From the NCBI RefSeq assembly GCF_937934665.1, contig NZ_CALGYW010000155.1:1-23187 (forward strand): a DNA stretch of 23,187 nt, in the 5' to 3' direction. A program made the position numbers and the translations under genes. The DNA is from an uncultured Anaerococcus sp. (GTDB lineage: Bacteria > Bacillota > Clostridia > Tissierellales > Peptoniphilaceae). This document shows positions 6,522 to 14,581 of the stretch, piece by piece. Under the pieces are notes generated by a model. That model did not search any database and had not been told where the DNA came from. It was given only the letters and a program-made list of their open reading frames with translations. Position 1 is the stretch's first letter, and every line of letters starts with the position of its first letter.

Positions 6522-6549
6522 AATCATATAACAAATATAGGAGGAAATT

Positions 6550-6723
6550 ATGGCATATAAAATAGATGAAAATATTTGCATTTCTTGCGGTTCATGTGAA
6601 GGCGAATGCCCAGTAGGAGCAATCTCACAAGGCGACGCAGCTTATGAAATTGACGCAGATGCTTGTATTGATTGTGGTGCATGTGCAGCAGTTTGCCCAG
6701 TAGAAGCAATCGACCAAGAATAA
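6550..6723 (+). CDS. 2[4Fe-4S] ferredoxin (clostridial type)
   Basis: A 57-aa small acidic protein of the classic clostridial ferredoxin size. Two C-x2-C-x2-C-x3-C-P motifs are complete: Cys10, 13, 16, 20-Pro and Cys39, 42, 45, 49-Pro, each set supplying ligands across two [4Fe-4S] cubanes. It is a low-potential one-electron carrier in the cytoplasm, serving enzymes such as pyruvate:ferredoxin oxidoreductase and hydrogenase in anaerobes. AGGAGG is well placed before the ATG, the promoter is near consensus and a UUCG-loop terminator follows, so it is a monocistronic, probably highly expressed gene. Confidence 0.97.
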   Translation: MAYKIDENICISCGSCEGECPVGAISQGDAAYEIDADACIDCGACAAVCPVEAIDQE

Positions 6724-6740
6724 TATAACTACATAAGATA

Positions 6741-6764
6741 AAGGCTCCTTCGGGAGTCTTTTTT
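6741..6764 (+). terminator. Rho-independent terminator with UUCG loop after ferredoxin
   Basis: AGGCTCC (6742-6748) pairs with GGAGTCT (6753-6759), including one G-U pair, around a C(UUCG)G tetraloop. A run of T follows (6759-6764). Confidence 0.92.
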
Positions 6765-6869
6765 ATTTCTATTTTTTGGCTTACAAATTATGAGCAAAAA
6801 ATTTATGTCTATTTCCTTTGGAGATACTTATATATTTATGTAAAATAAACCTTATTTTTAAAAATAATT

Positions 6870-6900
6870 CTTAATCCGTAAGCTGGGTTGAGAGTTTTTT
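6870..6900 (+). terminator. Orphan terminator-like hairpin between the ferredoxin gene and the membrane protein gene
   Basis: CTTAATCC (6870-6877) pairs with GGGTTGAG (6885-6892) through 8 bp with two G-U pairs, followed by AG and six T. It lies about 110 bp beyond the ferredoxin terminator and upstream of the next gene's promoter, so it has no assigned transcript. The rest of 6765-6982 is very AT-rich, with a perfect palindrome at 6852-6867 and no credible ORF. Confidence 0.55.
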
Positions 6901-6937
6901 ATTTTCCCCAACTTAATTTAAATTTATTAAATAAACA

Positions 6938-6965
6938 TTGTTAAAATCAAGGAAATTGATATAAT
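6938..6965 (+). promoter_or_regulatory. Promoter for the unknown membrane protein gene
   Basis: TTGTTA (6938-6943), a 16-bp spacer and TATAAT (6960-6965). The predicted leader is about 10 nt and just accommodates the SD (TGGAGA) before the ATG at 6983. Confidence 0.6.
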
Positions 6966-6982
6966 TATAGAATGGAGATAGT

Positions 6983-8134
6983 ATGGATGTAAATGTAATA
7001 ATAAATCAAATTTACAATTTAATATTAGAAAATCAATTTTTGGGATTTGCTATAGGTGCCTTTCTAGTCTTGTTTTTATTTTTCATTATATCAAGGACTT
7101 TTAGAAAATCTGGCCTATTTTTATTGGCTACCACTTTTTTAGTAGATTCTACAATTAAAGCTTTACCTTTTGAAATATACGGATACTATCCTCTTATATA
7201 CAAAGTAGTAATTGGCCTTTATATACTCGGGTTTATAAACTTTTTGATAAGGGTTATTATCATGATGGTAAAGCTAAGTAAAAAGAGAAGTGACAGGGAA
7301 GATAGGTCAAATCTAAAAAAATTTATGAAGTTTACCGGTATTAGACCCTTTTTCTTGATGTTAATTATTAATGTTTTTAATTTTAATAATTTCATACCCC
7401 AAAGAATCCTTTCTCTACTTACTAGCCTATCTTTTTTATATATGGCATTTAGAACGCTTTATTCTACCTACCTATATTTAAGTGAAAAAGAGAGTCTACC
7501 AATCAAAGATGATATGGATTTTGATGATATAAAAGCCTATTTAGATGATTCCGAAGAAAAGGTAAGCAAAAATCATGGCAGGGTCATAAGAAAAAATCTA
7601 AATAAGGGTGCGGATATTACTGAGGAAGTAAGTAGCAAGGAAGTAAAAAAAGAAAGACCAACAGATCCTATTTCAATATCAGATATTAACAAAGACCATA
7701 AAAATATAGATGCGATAAAAGATATTGAGAAAAATTTTTCAGACGATGATTTGATTAAGCTAATAGAAGAGTCAAGTCCAAATATAACAAAGATAAGTCT
7801 TACCAACCTTAAAACTGGTGATGAACACTCTTATACAAGTAATAAAGCCTATCTGAAGGTAGAAGAAGACCATGAATATAAGATTACTTTAAGCTTTGAA
7901 GAGTATAATGATTATGACTATGGAAGGTTTATTGACCTTTTAATTGCCTATGGGGTTGATAGAGAAGTATATAAGTTTGAACTCACTATTGTTTCAAGAA
8001 TTAATAAAAACTTTAAACTTGTTTTCTTTGACCCAAGTCAAATTGCAGACTTTGCTTCTCATAGTCCATCAGGTAAAAATATATCAATGAATTTTCCTAA
8101 GTATAAGATAAACTTAATTAAGGAAAATTATTAG
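6983..8134 (+). CDS. Unrecognised multi-pass membrane protein with a cytosolic C-terminal domain
   Basis: I do not recognise this 383-aa protein. The first 165 residues hold about five hydrophobic segments (roughly 19-37, 43-60, 71-97, 120-138, 141-165), with a basic loop at about 98-118 that suggests a cytosolic side. Residues about 170-240 are charged and low in complexity, a likely disordered linker. Residues about 245-383 look like a folded mixed alpha/beta domain, with I-S-L-T-N-L-K-T-G-D-E-H near its start, a Tyr-rich F-E-E-Y-N-D-Y-D-Y-G stretch and K-L-V-F-F-D-P-S near its end. No catalytic motif, P-loop, cysteine pair or signal cleavage site is apparent. It has its own promoter and a GGAG SD. 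Neighbours give no strong hint to function. Confidence 0.85.
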   Translation: MDVNVIINQIYNLILENQFLGFAIGAFLVLFLFFIISRTFRKSGLFLLATTFLVDSTIKALPFEIYGYYPLIYKVVIGLYILGFINFLIRVIIMMVKLSKKRSDREDRSNLKKFMKFTGIRPFFLMLIINVFNFNNFIPQRILSLLTSLSFLYMAFRTLYSTYLYLSEKESLPIKDDMDFDDIKAYLDDSEEKVSKNHGRVIRKNLNKGADITEEVSSKEVKKERPTDPISISDINKDHKNIDAIKDIEKNFSDDDLIKLIEESSPNITKISLTNLKTGDEHSYTSNKAYLKVEEDHEYKITLSFEEYNDYDYGRFIDLLIAYGVDREVYKFELTIVSRINKNFKLVFFDPSQIADFASHSPSGKNISMNFPKYKINLIKENY

Positions 8135-8171
8135 AAAGATTATTAAGAAAATTTAGTTTGGAATTATAAGT

Positions 8172-8190
8172 GGGCTAGAAAGCCCCTTTA
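8172..8190 (+). terminator. Weak terminator after the membrane protein gene
   Basis: GGGCT (8172-8176) pairs with AGCCC (8181-8185) around a 4-nt loop, followed by the T-rich CTTTATTCTT. The stem is only 5 bp, so some read-through into tex is likely. Confidence 0.5.
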
Positions 8191-8215
8191 TTCTTAGGAT
8201 TATAAAAAGGAATTT

Positions 8216-10309
8216 ATGCAAATTTTAGAAATTTTATCAAAAGAATTAAATATTAACGAACAAAGAATCGAAAATGTAATAAAACTTCTTGATGAGGGTT
8301 CAACAGTAGCCTTTATAGCAAGATACAGGAAGGAAGTTACAGGAAACCTTACCGATGTAGAAATAAGAGAAATTGAAAAAAATCTCGCCAGACTTCGTAA
8401 TATAGAAAAAAGACAAGAAGAGATAATTAAGCTAATTGATGAAAAAGGGAATTTAACTGATGAATTAAAAGAAGAAATTCTATCAAGCAACTCCCTAACA
8501 ATCCTTGAAGATATCTATGCCCCATATAAGTCAAGAAGAAAAACTAGGGCAGATATAGCAAGAGAATTTGGACTTGAGAAATTTTTAGAGATACTTCTTA
8601 AAGACTTATCAAGCGAGGAAGAAGCTATAGATAAAGCCAAAGAATATCTCCAAGAGGGCCTAGAAGATGAGAAAGAAGTGATAGAAAGATCTCTTGACAT
8701 CCTAGCAGAAAATATAGCAAATACCATCGATGCCAGAAACATAATAAGGCGTGATGGTTATTTGAGGGCATCCTTAGTTACAAGCCTTAAGGCAGAAGAG
8801 GATAGCTTATACGAATCTTATCATGATTTTTCAAAGAAACTTAAGGACCTTAAATCTTTCCAAGTCTTGGCTATAAATAGGGCAGAAAAGGAAGATGTTC
8901 TTTCAGTAAAAATAGAATTTTCAGACGATTACAACAAAACTTTAATATATAGACTAGTAAGTCAAGATAGGGACTTTAATTCTTATCAAAAAGATTTGGT
9001 AGAAAAAACTATAGACGATGCCTATAAAAGGTTAATGCTACCATCAATTACAACTGAGCTTCGTAATAAACTTACAGAAGAAGCAAGTGATGAGTCTATA
9101 AAAGTATTTGGAGATAACCTAAGGCCTTATTTACTCCAAAGACCTATAAAAGGACAAGTGGTGATGGGTCTTGACCCAGGATTTAGGACGGGCTGTAAGG
9201 TAGCAGTAGTAGATAAAAACGGTAAATACTTAGACCAGGCAGTTATCTACCCAGTGGAGCCTCATAAAAAAGAAAAAGAAGCAATTAAAACTTTAAAAAC
9301 CCTAATTGAAAAGCATGGTGTAAGCCTAATAGCTTTAGGAAATGCAACCGCTTCAAGAGAGACAGAACTTGTAGTTGATAAACTTATTAAAGAAGTAGAT
9401 GGAGTAGCCTATACTATAGTAAATGAAGCAGGTGCGAGCGTTTATTCAGCATCAAGTCTAGGTAAGGAAGAGTTTCCTGAACTTGATGTTACTATAAGAG
9501 GCGCAATATCAATGGCAAGACGCCTTCAAGATCCTATGGCAGAGCTTGTAAAAATTGAACCTAAGCATATAGGAGTTGGTCAATACCAACACGATCTTGA
9601 TGGAAAAAAACTTGACGAAGAACTCTCTAAGGTTGTAGAAGATGCGGTAAACGAAGTGGGTGTTTCAATAAATAATGCCTCTTATAAACTTTTATCCTAT
9701 GTATCAGGCCTTAACCAAAATTTAGCCAAGAGGATAGAAGAAGACTTTAAAGACGGTAAGATTGTATACAGGAAAGACCTTTTAAATGTGAAGGGTCTAG
9801 GAAAGAAAACCTATGAACTAGCAGCAGGCTTTCTAAGGTTTCCTTCTTCTCCAGAAATCTTAGACAATACTGCCGTCCACCCTGAATCCTATAAGATAGC
9901 TAAACAAATCCAGGGCTTGGATTTAGATAAGATAGATATAGAAACTAAGGCAGAAGAATTAGAAGTAGGAATTCCTACTTTAAAAGATATAATTTCAGAA
10001 CTTAAAAAACCAGGACGTGATCCTAGAGATGATAATCCAGAAGTCCTTACTAAAAAAGAAATCATGGGTATAGATGATTTGGAAATCGGAATGGTTTTAA
10101 AGGGCAAGGTTGGAAATATAACTGATTTTGGTGCCTTTGTAGACATAGGAGTAGGGACAGACGGCCTTGTCCATGTCTCTGAAATATCAGATAAATTTGT
10201 TAAAAATCCACATGATGAGTTAACAAATTCACAAGTTGTAAGTGTTAGAATTATAGAAATAGATAAGAAAAAAGAAAGAATTGGTCTTTCAATGAGGAGT
10301 GTAAATTAA
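8216..10309 (+). CDS. tex: Tex-family RNA-binding transcription accessory protein
   Basis: A 697-aa Tex/YdcI protein of near-usual length. Features in order: N-terminal helical Tex region beginning at L-N-I-N-E-Q-R-I and V-A-F-I-A-R-Y-R-K-E (about 31-40), a YqgF/RNase H-like domain starting at V-M-G-L-D-P-G-F-R-T-G (about 317), helix-hairpin-helix segments (V-S-G-L-N-Q-N-L-A and V-K-G-L-G-K-K-T, about 495-535), and a C-terminal S1 RNA-binding domain from about 625. Family knowledge: a nucleic-acid-binding, Spt6-related cytoplasmic protein; its exact role is unsettled. AAAGG precedes the ATG, and the stop overlaps the proS start by 1 nt. Confidence 0.95.
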   Translation: MQILEILSKELNINEQRIENVIKLLDEGSTVAFIARYRKEVTGNLTDVEIREIEKNLARLRNIEKRQEEIIKLIDEKGNLTDELKEEILSSNSLTILEDIYAPYKSRRKTRADIAREFGLEKFLEILLKDLSSEEEAIDKAKEYLQEGLEDEKEVIERSLDILAENIANTIDARNIIRRDGYLRASLVTSLKAEEDSLYESYHDFSKKLKDLKSFQVLAINRAEKEDVLSVKIEFSDDYNKTLIYRLVSQDRDFNSYQKDLVEKTIDDAYKRLMLPSITTELRNKLTEEASDESIKVFGDNLRPYLLQRPIKGQVVMGLDPGFRTGCKVAVVDKNGKYLDQAVIYPVEPHKKEKEAIKTLKTLIEKHGVSLIALGNATASRETELVVDKLIKEVDGVAYTIVNEAGASVYSASSLGKEEFPELDVTIRGAISMARRLQDPMAELVKIEPKHIGVGQYQHDLDGKKLDEELSKVVEDAVNEVGVSINNASYKLLSYVSGLNQNLAKRIEEDFKDGKIVYRKDLLNVKGLGKKTYELAAGFLRFPSSPEILDNTAVHPESYKIAKQIQGLDLDKIDIETKAEELEVGIPTLKDIISELKKPGRDPRDDNPEVLTKKEIMGIDDLEIGMVLKGKVGNITDFGAFVDIGVGTDGLVHVSEISDKFVKNPHDELTNSQVVSVRIIEIDKKKERIGLSMRSVN

Positions 10310-12015
10310 TGAGATTATCAAATTATTATATGCCAACCCTAAGAGAAGATCCGGTTGATGCAGAAACAGCAAGTCACAAGCTATTATTAAGAGGAGCCTA
10401 TATCAGACAACAAGGGTCAGGTATTTATTCATTTTTACCACTTGGTAAAAAAGTTTTAAATAAAATTGAAGCTATAGTAAGAGATGCTATGGATAGCCAC
10501 GGGGCTATAGAGATATCAACCTCAATCCTTCAACCAAGAGAAATTTGGGATAAGTCCACAAGGTGGGAAACCTTCGGCCCTGAAATGTTTAAAGTAAAAG
10601 ATAGACATGATAGGGAATATGCCCTAGGACCTACTGCGGAAGAGTCTTTTGTAGACCTAGTAAAAGACGAACTAAATTCCTACAAACAATTACCTTTAAA
10701 CCTTTACCAAATAGTAGATAAGTTTAGAGATGAGAAAAGACCTAGGTTCGGTATAAATAGGTCAAGAGACTTCCTTATGAAAGACGCCTATACCTTTGAT
10801 GAAAATCAAGAAGGACTAGAAAAAGCCTACATGAATATGTGGAGGGCCTATGAGTATGCCTTTGATAAGATGGGTCTTGATTATAAAATTGTTGAGGGTG
10901 ACTCAGGTGCTATGGGTGGCCATAAGTCCCACGAATTTATTGCTCTTTCTGAAAGTGGTGAGGGAGTAATACTTTATACTGAAAATAGCGATAAGGCCTA
11001 TACAGACGAAAAGGCAAGAAGTGTAATACCTGCCATAAAAGAAGATGAAAAAGAATTAGAATTAGTTAAAACTACTGATAAAAAAACCATAGAAGAAGTA
11101 AGCGGATTTTTAAATGAAGATAAGATAAAATGCGCTAAGGCAGTTGACCTAGTAGTTGAGGGAGAGTTAGTGATAGTATTTATCCCTGGAGATAAGGACT
11201 TAAATATGGCCAAACTTATTTCATACCTAGGTGTACCAGAACATGAAATATTCATGGCTGATGATGAAATTATAGGAAAATATACAGAGCCAGGCTACAC
11301 TGGACCTATTGGTTTAGAGGGTATAAGAGTCATTATTGATAAGTCCCTTACAGAAATAAATAACCTCGTAGTAGGAGCTAATAAGGCAGGTTTTCACTAT
11401 ATCAATGCAAATTATAAGAGAGACTTTGATGGGGAAGTTGCAGAGGACTTAACCCTTGCAAAAGAAGGGGATAAAGCCTACGATGGATCAGGGGTATATA
11501 AGGCAGCAAGAGGAATTGAAGTAGGAAATATTTTCCAACTTGGAACAAAATACTCGGAAGCCCTTGAAGCTAATTTCCTAGATCAAAATGGAGTTTCTAA
11601 GCCATTTGAAATGGGGTCTTATGGTATAGGTATTTCAAGGTCTATATCAGCCATTGTTGAGCAGTACCATGATGATAAGGGGATAATCTGGCCAACAAGT
11701 GTAGCTCCATTTGAAGTTATAATAACCCTGATAAAACCAAATAACGAAGAGCAAAGGGATTTAGCTGAAAAAATATACAAAAAATTAAAATCTAAGAGAA
11801 TTGATGTCCTACTTGACGACAGAAAAGAACGTCCAGGTGTCAAATTTAATGATAGGGACTTAATAGGCATACCTTATAGGATAACTGTAGGAAAAGATGC
11901 CTCAGAATCTATCGTTGAGTATTCTACTAGGGCAGAGATGGAAAATGAAAAACTAAATTCAGACGAAGCTATTAAGTTAGTTTGTGAAAATATCGAGAAA
12001 GATTTGCAAGATTAA
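10309..12015 (+). CDS. proS: Prolyl-tRNA synthetase (bacterial type with editing domain)
   Basis: A 568-aa class II synthetase of normal length for the bacterial ProRS, charging tRNA-Pro. It shows the N-terminal Q-Q-G-S-G-I-Y-S-F-L-P-L-G segment, L-G-P-T-A-E-E (about 104-110), motif 2 F-R-D-E-K-R-P-R-F-G (about 138-147), a YbaK-like editing insertion at about 225-390, R-G-I-E-V-G-N-I-F-Q-L-G (about 403-414), motif 3 S-Y-G-I-G-I-S-R (about 438-445) and a C-terminal anticodon-binding domain with L-L-D-D-R-K-E-R-P-G. The His and Cys often seen in R-G-I-E-V-G-H and M-G-C-Y-G are Asn and Ser here. GAGGAG precedes the ATG, which overlaps the tex stop. Confidence 0.97.
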   Translation: MRLSNYYMPTLREDPVDAETASHKLLLRGAYIRQQGSGIYSFLPLGKKVLNKIEAIVRDAMDSHGAIEISTSILQPREIWDKSTRWETFGPEMFKVKDRHDREYALGPTAEESFVDLVKDELNSYKQLPLNLYQIVDKFRDEKRPRFGINRSRDFLMKDAYTFDENQEGLEKAYMNMWRAYEYAFDKMGLDYKIVEGDSGAMGGHKSHEFIALSESGEGVILYTENSDKAYTDEKARSVIPAIKEDEKELELVKTTDKKTIEEVSGFLNEDKIKCAKAVDLVVEGELVIVFIPGDKDLNMAKLISYLGVPEHEIFMADDEIIGKYTEPGYTGPIGLEGIRVIIDKSLTEINNLVVGANKAGFHYINANYKRDFDGEVAEDLTLAKEGDKAYDGSGVYKAARGIEVGNIFQLGTKYSEALEANFLDQNGVSKPFEMGSYGIGISRSISAIVEQYHDDKGIIWPTSVAPFEVIITLIKPNNEEQRDLAEKIYKKLKSKRIDVLLDDRKERPGVKFNDRDLIGIPYRITVGKDASESIVEYSTRAEMENEKLNSDEAIKLVCENIEKDLQD

Positions 12016-12029
12016 TCCCAAAATGGGTA

Positions 12030-12038
12030 TGATATAAT
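12030..12038 (+). promoter_or_regulatory. Extended -10 promoter for fba
   Basis: TGA-TATAAT (12030-12038) is a TGn extended -10 element. No good -35 is seen at the expected distance (GATTAA at 12010-12015), which suits an extended -10 promoter. The leader would be about 32 nt. Confidence 0.65.
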
Positions 12039-12053
12039 ATATAGAAATAAATA

Positions 12054-12071
12054 GGGCAGAGCCCGGAGGAG
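12054..12071 (+). promoter_or_regulatory. Mini-hairpin directly before the fba ribosome binding site
   Basis: GGGC (12054-12057) pairs with GCCC (12061-12064) around AGA, and the strong SD GGAGGAG (12065-12071) starts at the very next base. It lies near the 5' end of the predicted fba mRNA and may stabilise it. Function is a guess. Confidence 0.35.
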
Positions 12072-12076
12072 ATAAT

Positions 12077-12943
12077 ATGTTAGTTAATGCAAAAGAAATG
12101 TTAGACTTAGCTTATGAGAATGGTTATGCAATTGGTCACTTCAATACCAATAACCTTGAATGGACAAAGGCAATCTTACTTGCTGCAGAAGCAAAGAAAA
12201 CTGCAGTAATTATCGCATCAAGTGAAGGTGCAGCAAAATATATGGGAGGCTTTAAAGTAGTAGCTGACCTAGTTAGAAATCTGCACGATGCTTTAAACAT
12301 AACTGTTCCAGTAGCTATCCACTTAGACCACGGTTCTTATGAAGGTGCAAAAGCTTGTATCGAAGCAGGATTTACATCAGTAATGTTTGACGGTTCTCAT
12401 TTTCCAATTGATGAAAACCTAGAAAAAACAAGAGAAATTGTAAAACTTGCCCACGAAAAAGGAATCTCAGTAGAAGGTGAAGTTGGCGGCATCGGTGGAG
12501 AAGAAGACGGTGTTACATCAGCTGGTGAACTTGCAGATGTTGAAGAATGTAAAAATCTTGCAGCATGTGGAATAGACTTTTTAGCAGCAGGTATTGGTAA
12601 CATCCACGGTGTATATCCAGCTGACTGGCAAGGACTTAACTTTGACAGACTTAAGGAAATTTCCGATGCAGTAAAAATGCCAATAGTTCTTCACGGTGGT
12701 ACAGGTATTCCAAACGACCAAGTTAAAAAAGCAATAAGCCTTGGCGTATCAAAAATAAACGTAAATACCGAATGTCAAATCGAATTTGCTAAGGCAACTA
12801 GAGAATATATCGAAGCTGGCAAGGACCAAGAAGGTAAGGGCTTTGACCCAAGAAAACTTCTTCTTCCTGGAACAAATGCAGTTCAAGCTTTAGTTGAAGA
12901 AAAAATCGATATGTTCGGTAGCGAAAATAGTGCTAACAAATAA
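12077..12943 (+). CDS. fba: Class II fructose-1,6-bisphosphate aldolase
   Basis: A 288-aa zinc-dependent aldolase that splits fructose 1,6-bisphosphate into DHAP and glyceraldehyde 3-phosphate in glycolysis. H-L-D-H-G (82-86) gives catalytic Asp84 and Zn ligand His85; Glu135 lies in E-G-E-V-G-G-I-G-G; N-I-H-G-V-Y gives His177 and L-H-G-G-T-G gives His206, the other Zn ligands. I-N-V-N-T (227-231) is the phosphate-binding segment. Codon use seems more biased than that of its neighbours, in keeping with high expression. It has its own extended -10 promoter and a strong SD, and a modest GC hairpin follows. Confidence 0.96.
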   Translation: MLVNAKEMLDLAYENGYAIGHFNTNNLEWTKAILLAAEAKKTAVIIASSEGAAKYMGGFKVVADLVRNLHDALNITVPVAIHLDHGSYEGAKACIEAGFTSVMFDGSHFPIDENLEKTREIVKLAHEKGISVEGEVGGIGGEEDGVTSAGELADVEECKNLAACGIDFLAAGIGNIHGVYPADWQGLNFDRLKEISDAVKMPIVLHGGTGIPNDQVKKAISLGVSKINVNTECQIEFAKATREYIEAGKDQEGKGFDPRKLLLPGTNAVQALVEEKIDMFGSENSANK

Positions 12944-12956
12944 AGATTTAACTTAT

Positions 12957-12983
12957 GGGGGCCTATTAGACCCCTTTAGTTTA
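12957..12983 (+). terminator. Weak terminator-like hairpin between fba and rho
   Basis: GGGG (12957-12960) pairs with CCCC (12971-12974) around a 10-nt loop, followed by TTTAGTTT. The stem is short. It may act as a leaky terminator, letting fba transcripts run on into rho. Confidence 0.45.
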
Positions 12984-12990
12984 TTTAACT

Positions 12991-14298
12991 ATGGATAATT
13001 TAAAAGATAAAAAACTAGTTGAGTTAAGAGATATTGCCAAAGAATTGGGAATAGAATCAATTAGTAAATATAGAAAAGACGAATTAATAAAACTTATAGA
13101 AGAGGAAGAAAAGACTAAGGACGAAGAGAAAAAAGAAGCTAGGGAAAATGACCTCGGGGCAAAATTTGATTGTGATGGTATCTTAGAGATCCTACCTGAT
13201 GGCTTTGGATTTTTGAGAACTCAACTTTATGAATCAGGTGACGATGATATATATGTTCCTCCAAAACAGATAAAAATGTTTAGGCTTAAAACAGGAGATT
13301 ATATTGAAGGAATTGCTCGTGAAAAGCATGATAAGGATAAATTTTCTCCGCTAATTTTTGTATCGACAGTAAATGGGATAAAACCAGCGGATGCCTTTAA
13401 TAGAGACTTATTTGAAGATCTAACACCAATTTATCCAAATGAGAGAATAAGTGTAGAAACTGACCCTAAAAATATATCTGGTAGGATTATAGATGTAATT
13501 AGTCCAATAGGTCGTGGACAAAGGGGGCTTATAGTTTCTCAGCCGAAAGCTGGTAAAACTACCCTGATAAAGGATATAGAAAGGTCTCTTGAAAAAAACT
13601 ATGATGACCTTAAGATAATCGTTTTACTTATAGATGAAAGACCAGAAGAAGTTACAGATTTTATTAGATTTGTAAATGAATATAGGGATCCGGAAAATAT
13701 ATTGATGCGTACAGAAGTAGCAGCATCAACCTTTGACATGTCACCTCAAAACCACATAGATATAGCTGAGATGGTCCTTGAAAGAGCTAAGAGATTTGTA
13801 GAAGAGAAAAAAGATGTGGTTATACTTTTAGACTCTATTACAAGACTTGCTAGGGCTTATAATATTATGACTCCTCAATCAGGCAGGACCCTATCAGGTG
13901 GTCTTGACCCTCTAGCCCTTGTTGGTCCTAAGCAATTTTTTGGAGCAGCGAGAAATATAGAAAATGGTGGCTCTCTTACCATCCTTGCCACAGCCCTAGT
14001 TGATACCGGATCAAGGATGGATGATATGATTTTTGAAGAGTTTAAAGGGACAGGTAATATGGAAGCCCACCTTGATAGGAGACTTTCAAACAGGAGGATA
14101 TTCCCTGCTATAAATATAGAAAAATCATCTACTAGACGCGACGATCTTCTTTTATCTAAGGAAGAAATGGAAGCTGTCTTTAAGCTTAGAAAATCAGACC
14201 TAAATACAACTGAATCAATAGTAGAACTCATTGATTGGATGAAAAGAACCAAGTCTAATAAACAATTTGTAGAACTAATAAATTCGTCCCTTAAATAA
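12991..14298 (+). CDS. rho: Transcription termination factor Rho
   Basis: A 435-aa hexameric RNA-dependent ATPase that ends transcription. An N-terminal Rho_N helical domain (about 1-36) and a charged linker (37-54) precede the cold-shock-like RNA-binding domain (about 58-128, with D-G-F-G-F-L-R). The ATPase domain has P-loop Q-P-K-A-G-K-T-T (184-191), Walker B V-V-I-L-L-D-S-I-T-R, and the Q-loop/R-loop segments. No SD or convincing promoter lies before the ATG at 12991, but the protein start matches the family, so it is kept. Expression may come by read-through from fba. No bicyclomycin-resistance change can be judged from this. Confidence 0.96.
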   Translation: MDNLKDKKLVELRDIAKELGIESISKYRKDELIKLIEEEEKTKDEEKKEARENDLGAKFDCDGILEILPDGFGFLRTQLYESGDDDIYVPPKQIKMFRLKTGDYIEGIAREKHDKDKFSPLIFVSTVNGIKPADAFNRDLFEDLTPIYPNERISVETDPKNISGRIIDVISPIGRGQRGLIVSQPKAGKTTLIKDIERSLEKNYDDLKIIVLLIDERPEEVTDFIRFVNEYRDPENILMRTEVAASTFDMSPQNHIDIAEMVLERAKRFVEEKKDVVILLDSITRLARAYNIMTPQSGRTLSGGLDPLALVGPKQFFGAARNIENGGSLTILATALVDTGSRMDDMIFEEFKGTGNMEAHLDRRLSNRRIFPAINIEKSSTRRDDLLLSKEEMEAVFKLRKSDLNTTESIVELIDWMKRTKSNKQFVELINSSLK

Positions 14299-14299
14299 C

Positions 14300-14327
14300 T
14301 TGATTTTAATAAACTAGCTAGTATAGT
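14300..14327 (+). promoter_or_regulatory. Putative promoter for rpmE
   Basis: TTGATT (14300-14305), a 16-bp spacer and TATAGT (14322-14327), just after the rho stop. No terminator separates rho and rpmE, so rpmE may be made both alone and with rho. Confidence 0.5.
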
Positions 14328-14364
14328 TAATAGTGCTTATTGAAATGGAAAATAGAGGTGAATT

Positions 14365-14568
14365 ATGAATAAAGAATTACATCCAGAATATCACCAAGCC
14401 AAAGTTACTTGTATGTCATGTGGCAACGAGTTTACTGTAGGTTCAACAGAAGAAGAAATCAAAGTAGAAGTTTGCAACAATTGTCACCCATTCTACTCTG
14501 GTAAACAAAGGACTGCTGAACGTGGTGGTAAGGTAGAAAGATTTAACAAAAAATACGGTAGAAAATAA
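14365..14568 (+). CDS. rpmE: 50S ribosomal protein L31, zinc-binding (C+) type
   Basis: A 67-aa L31 of normal length. Two CxxC pairs, Cys16/Cys19 (C-M-S-C-G) and Cys37/Cys40 (C-N-N-C), mark the zinc-binding form. H-P-F-Y-S-G-K-Q is the family's conserved C-terminal segment. The protein bridges the large and small subunits. AGAGGTG is well placed before the ATG. A strong terminator begins 13 bp after the stop, yet the reading frame that leads into prmC opens only 4 bp after it. Confidence 0.96.
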   Translation: MNKELHPEYHQAKVTCMSCGNEFTVGSTEEEIKVEVCNNCHPFYSGKQRTAERGGKVERFNKKYGRK

Positions 14569-14581
14569 TAGTATGAAAGAT

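Noticed and set aside
10309..12015. Missing Cys pairs in ProRS as evidence of an odd zinc-free enzyme
   Set aside because: Bacterial ProRS such as the E. coli enzyme also lacks these Cys pairs as I recall it, so this is normal.
12013..12030. CCCA-AAA-TGGG after proS as a terminator
   Set aside because: Only 4 bp of stem and no T tract; it overlaps the fba extended -10 region instead.
13875..14252. A - strand ORF of 125 codons inside rho
   Set aside because: It is a mirror of the rho coding frame, with a low-complexity Ser/Leu-rich product and no ribosome binding site.
14311..14330. ACTAGCTAGT palindrome after rho as an operator or terminator
   Set aside because: It is short, has no T tract and overlaps the putative rpmE promoter spacer; a 10-bp palindrome in AT-rich DNA is weak evidence.
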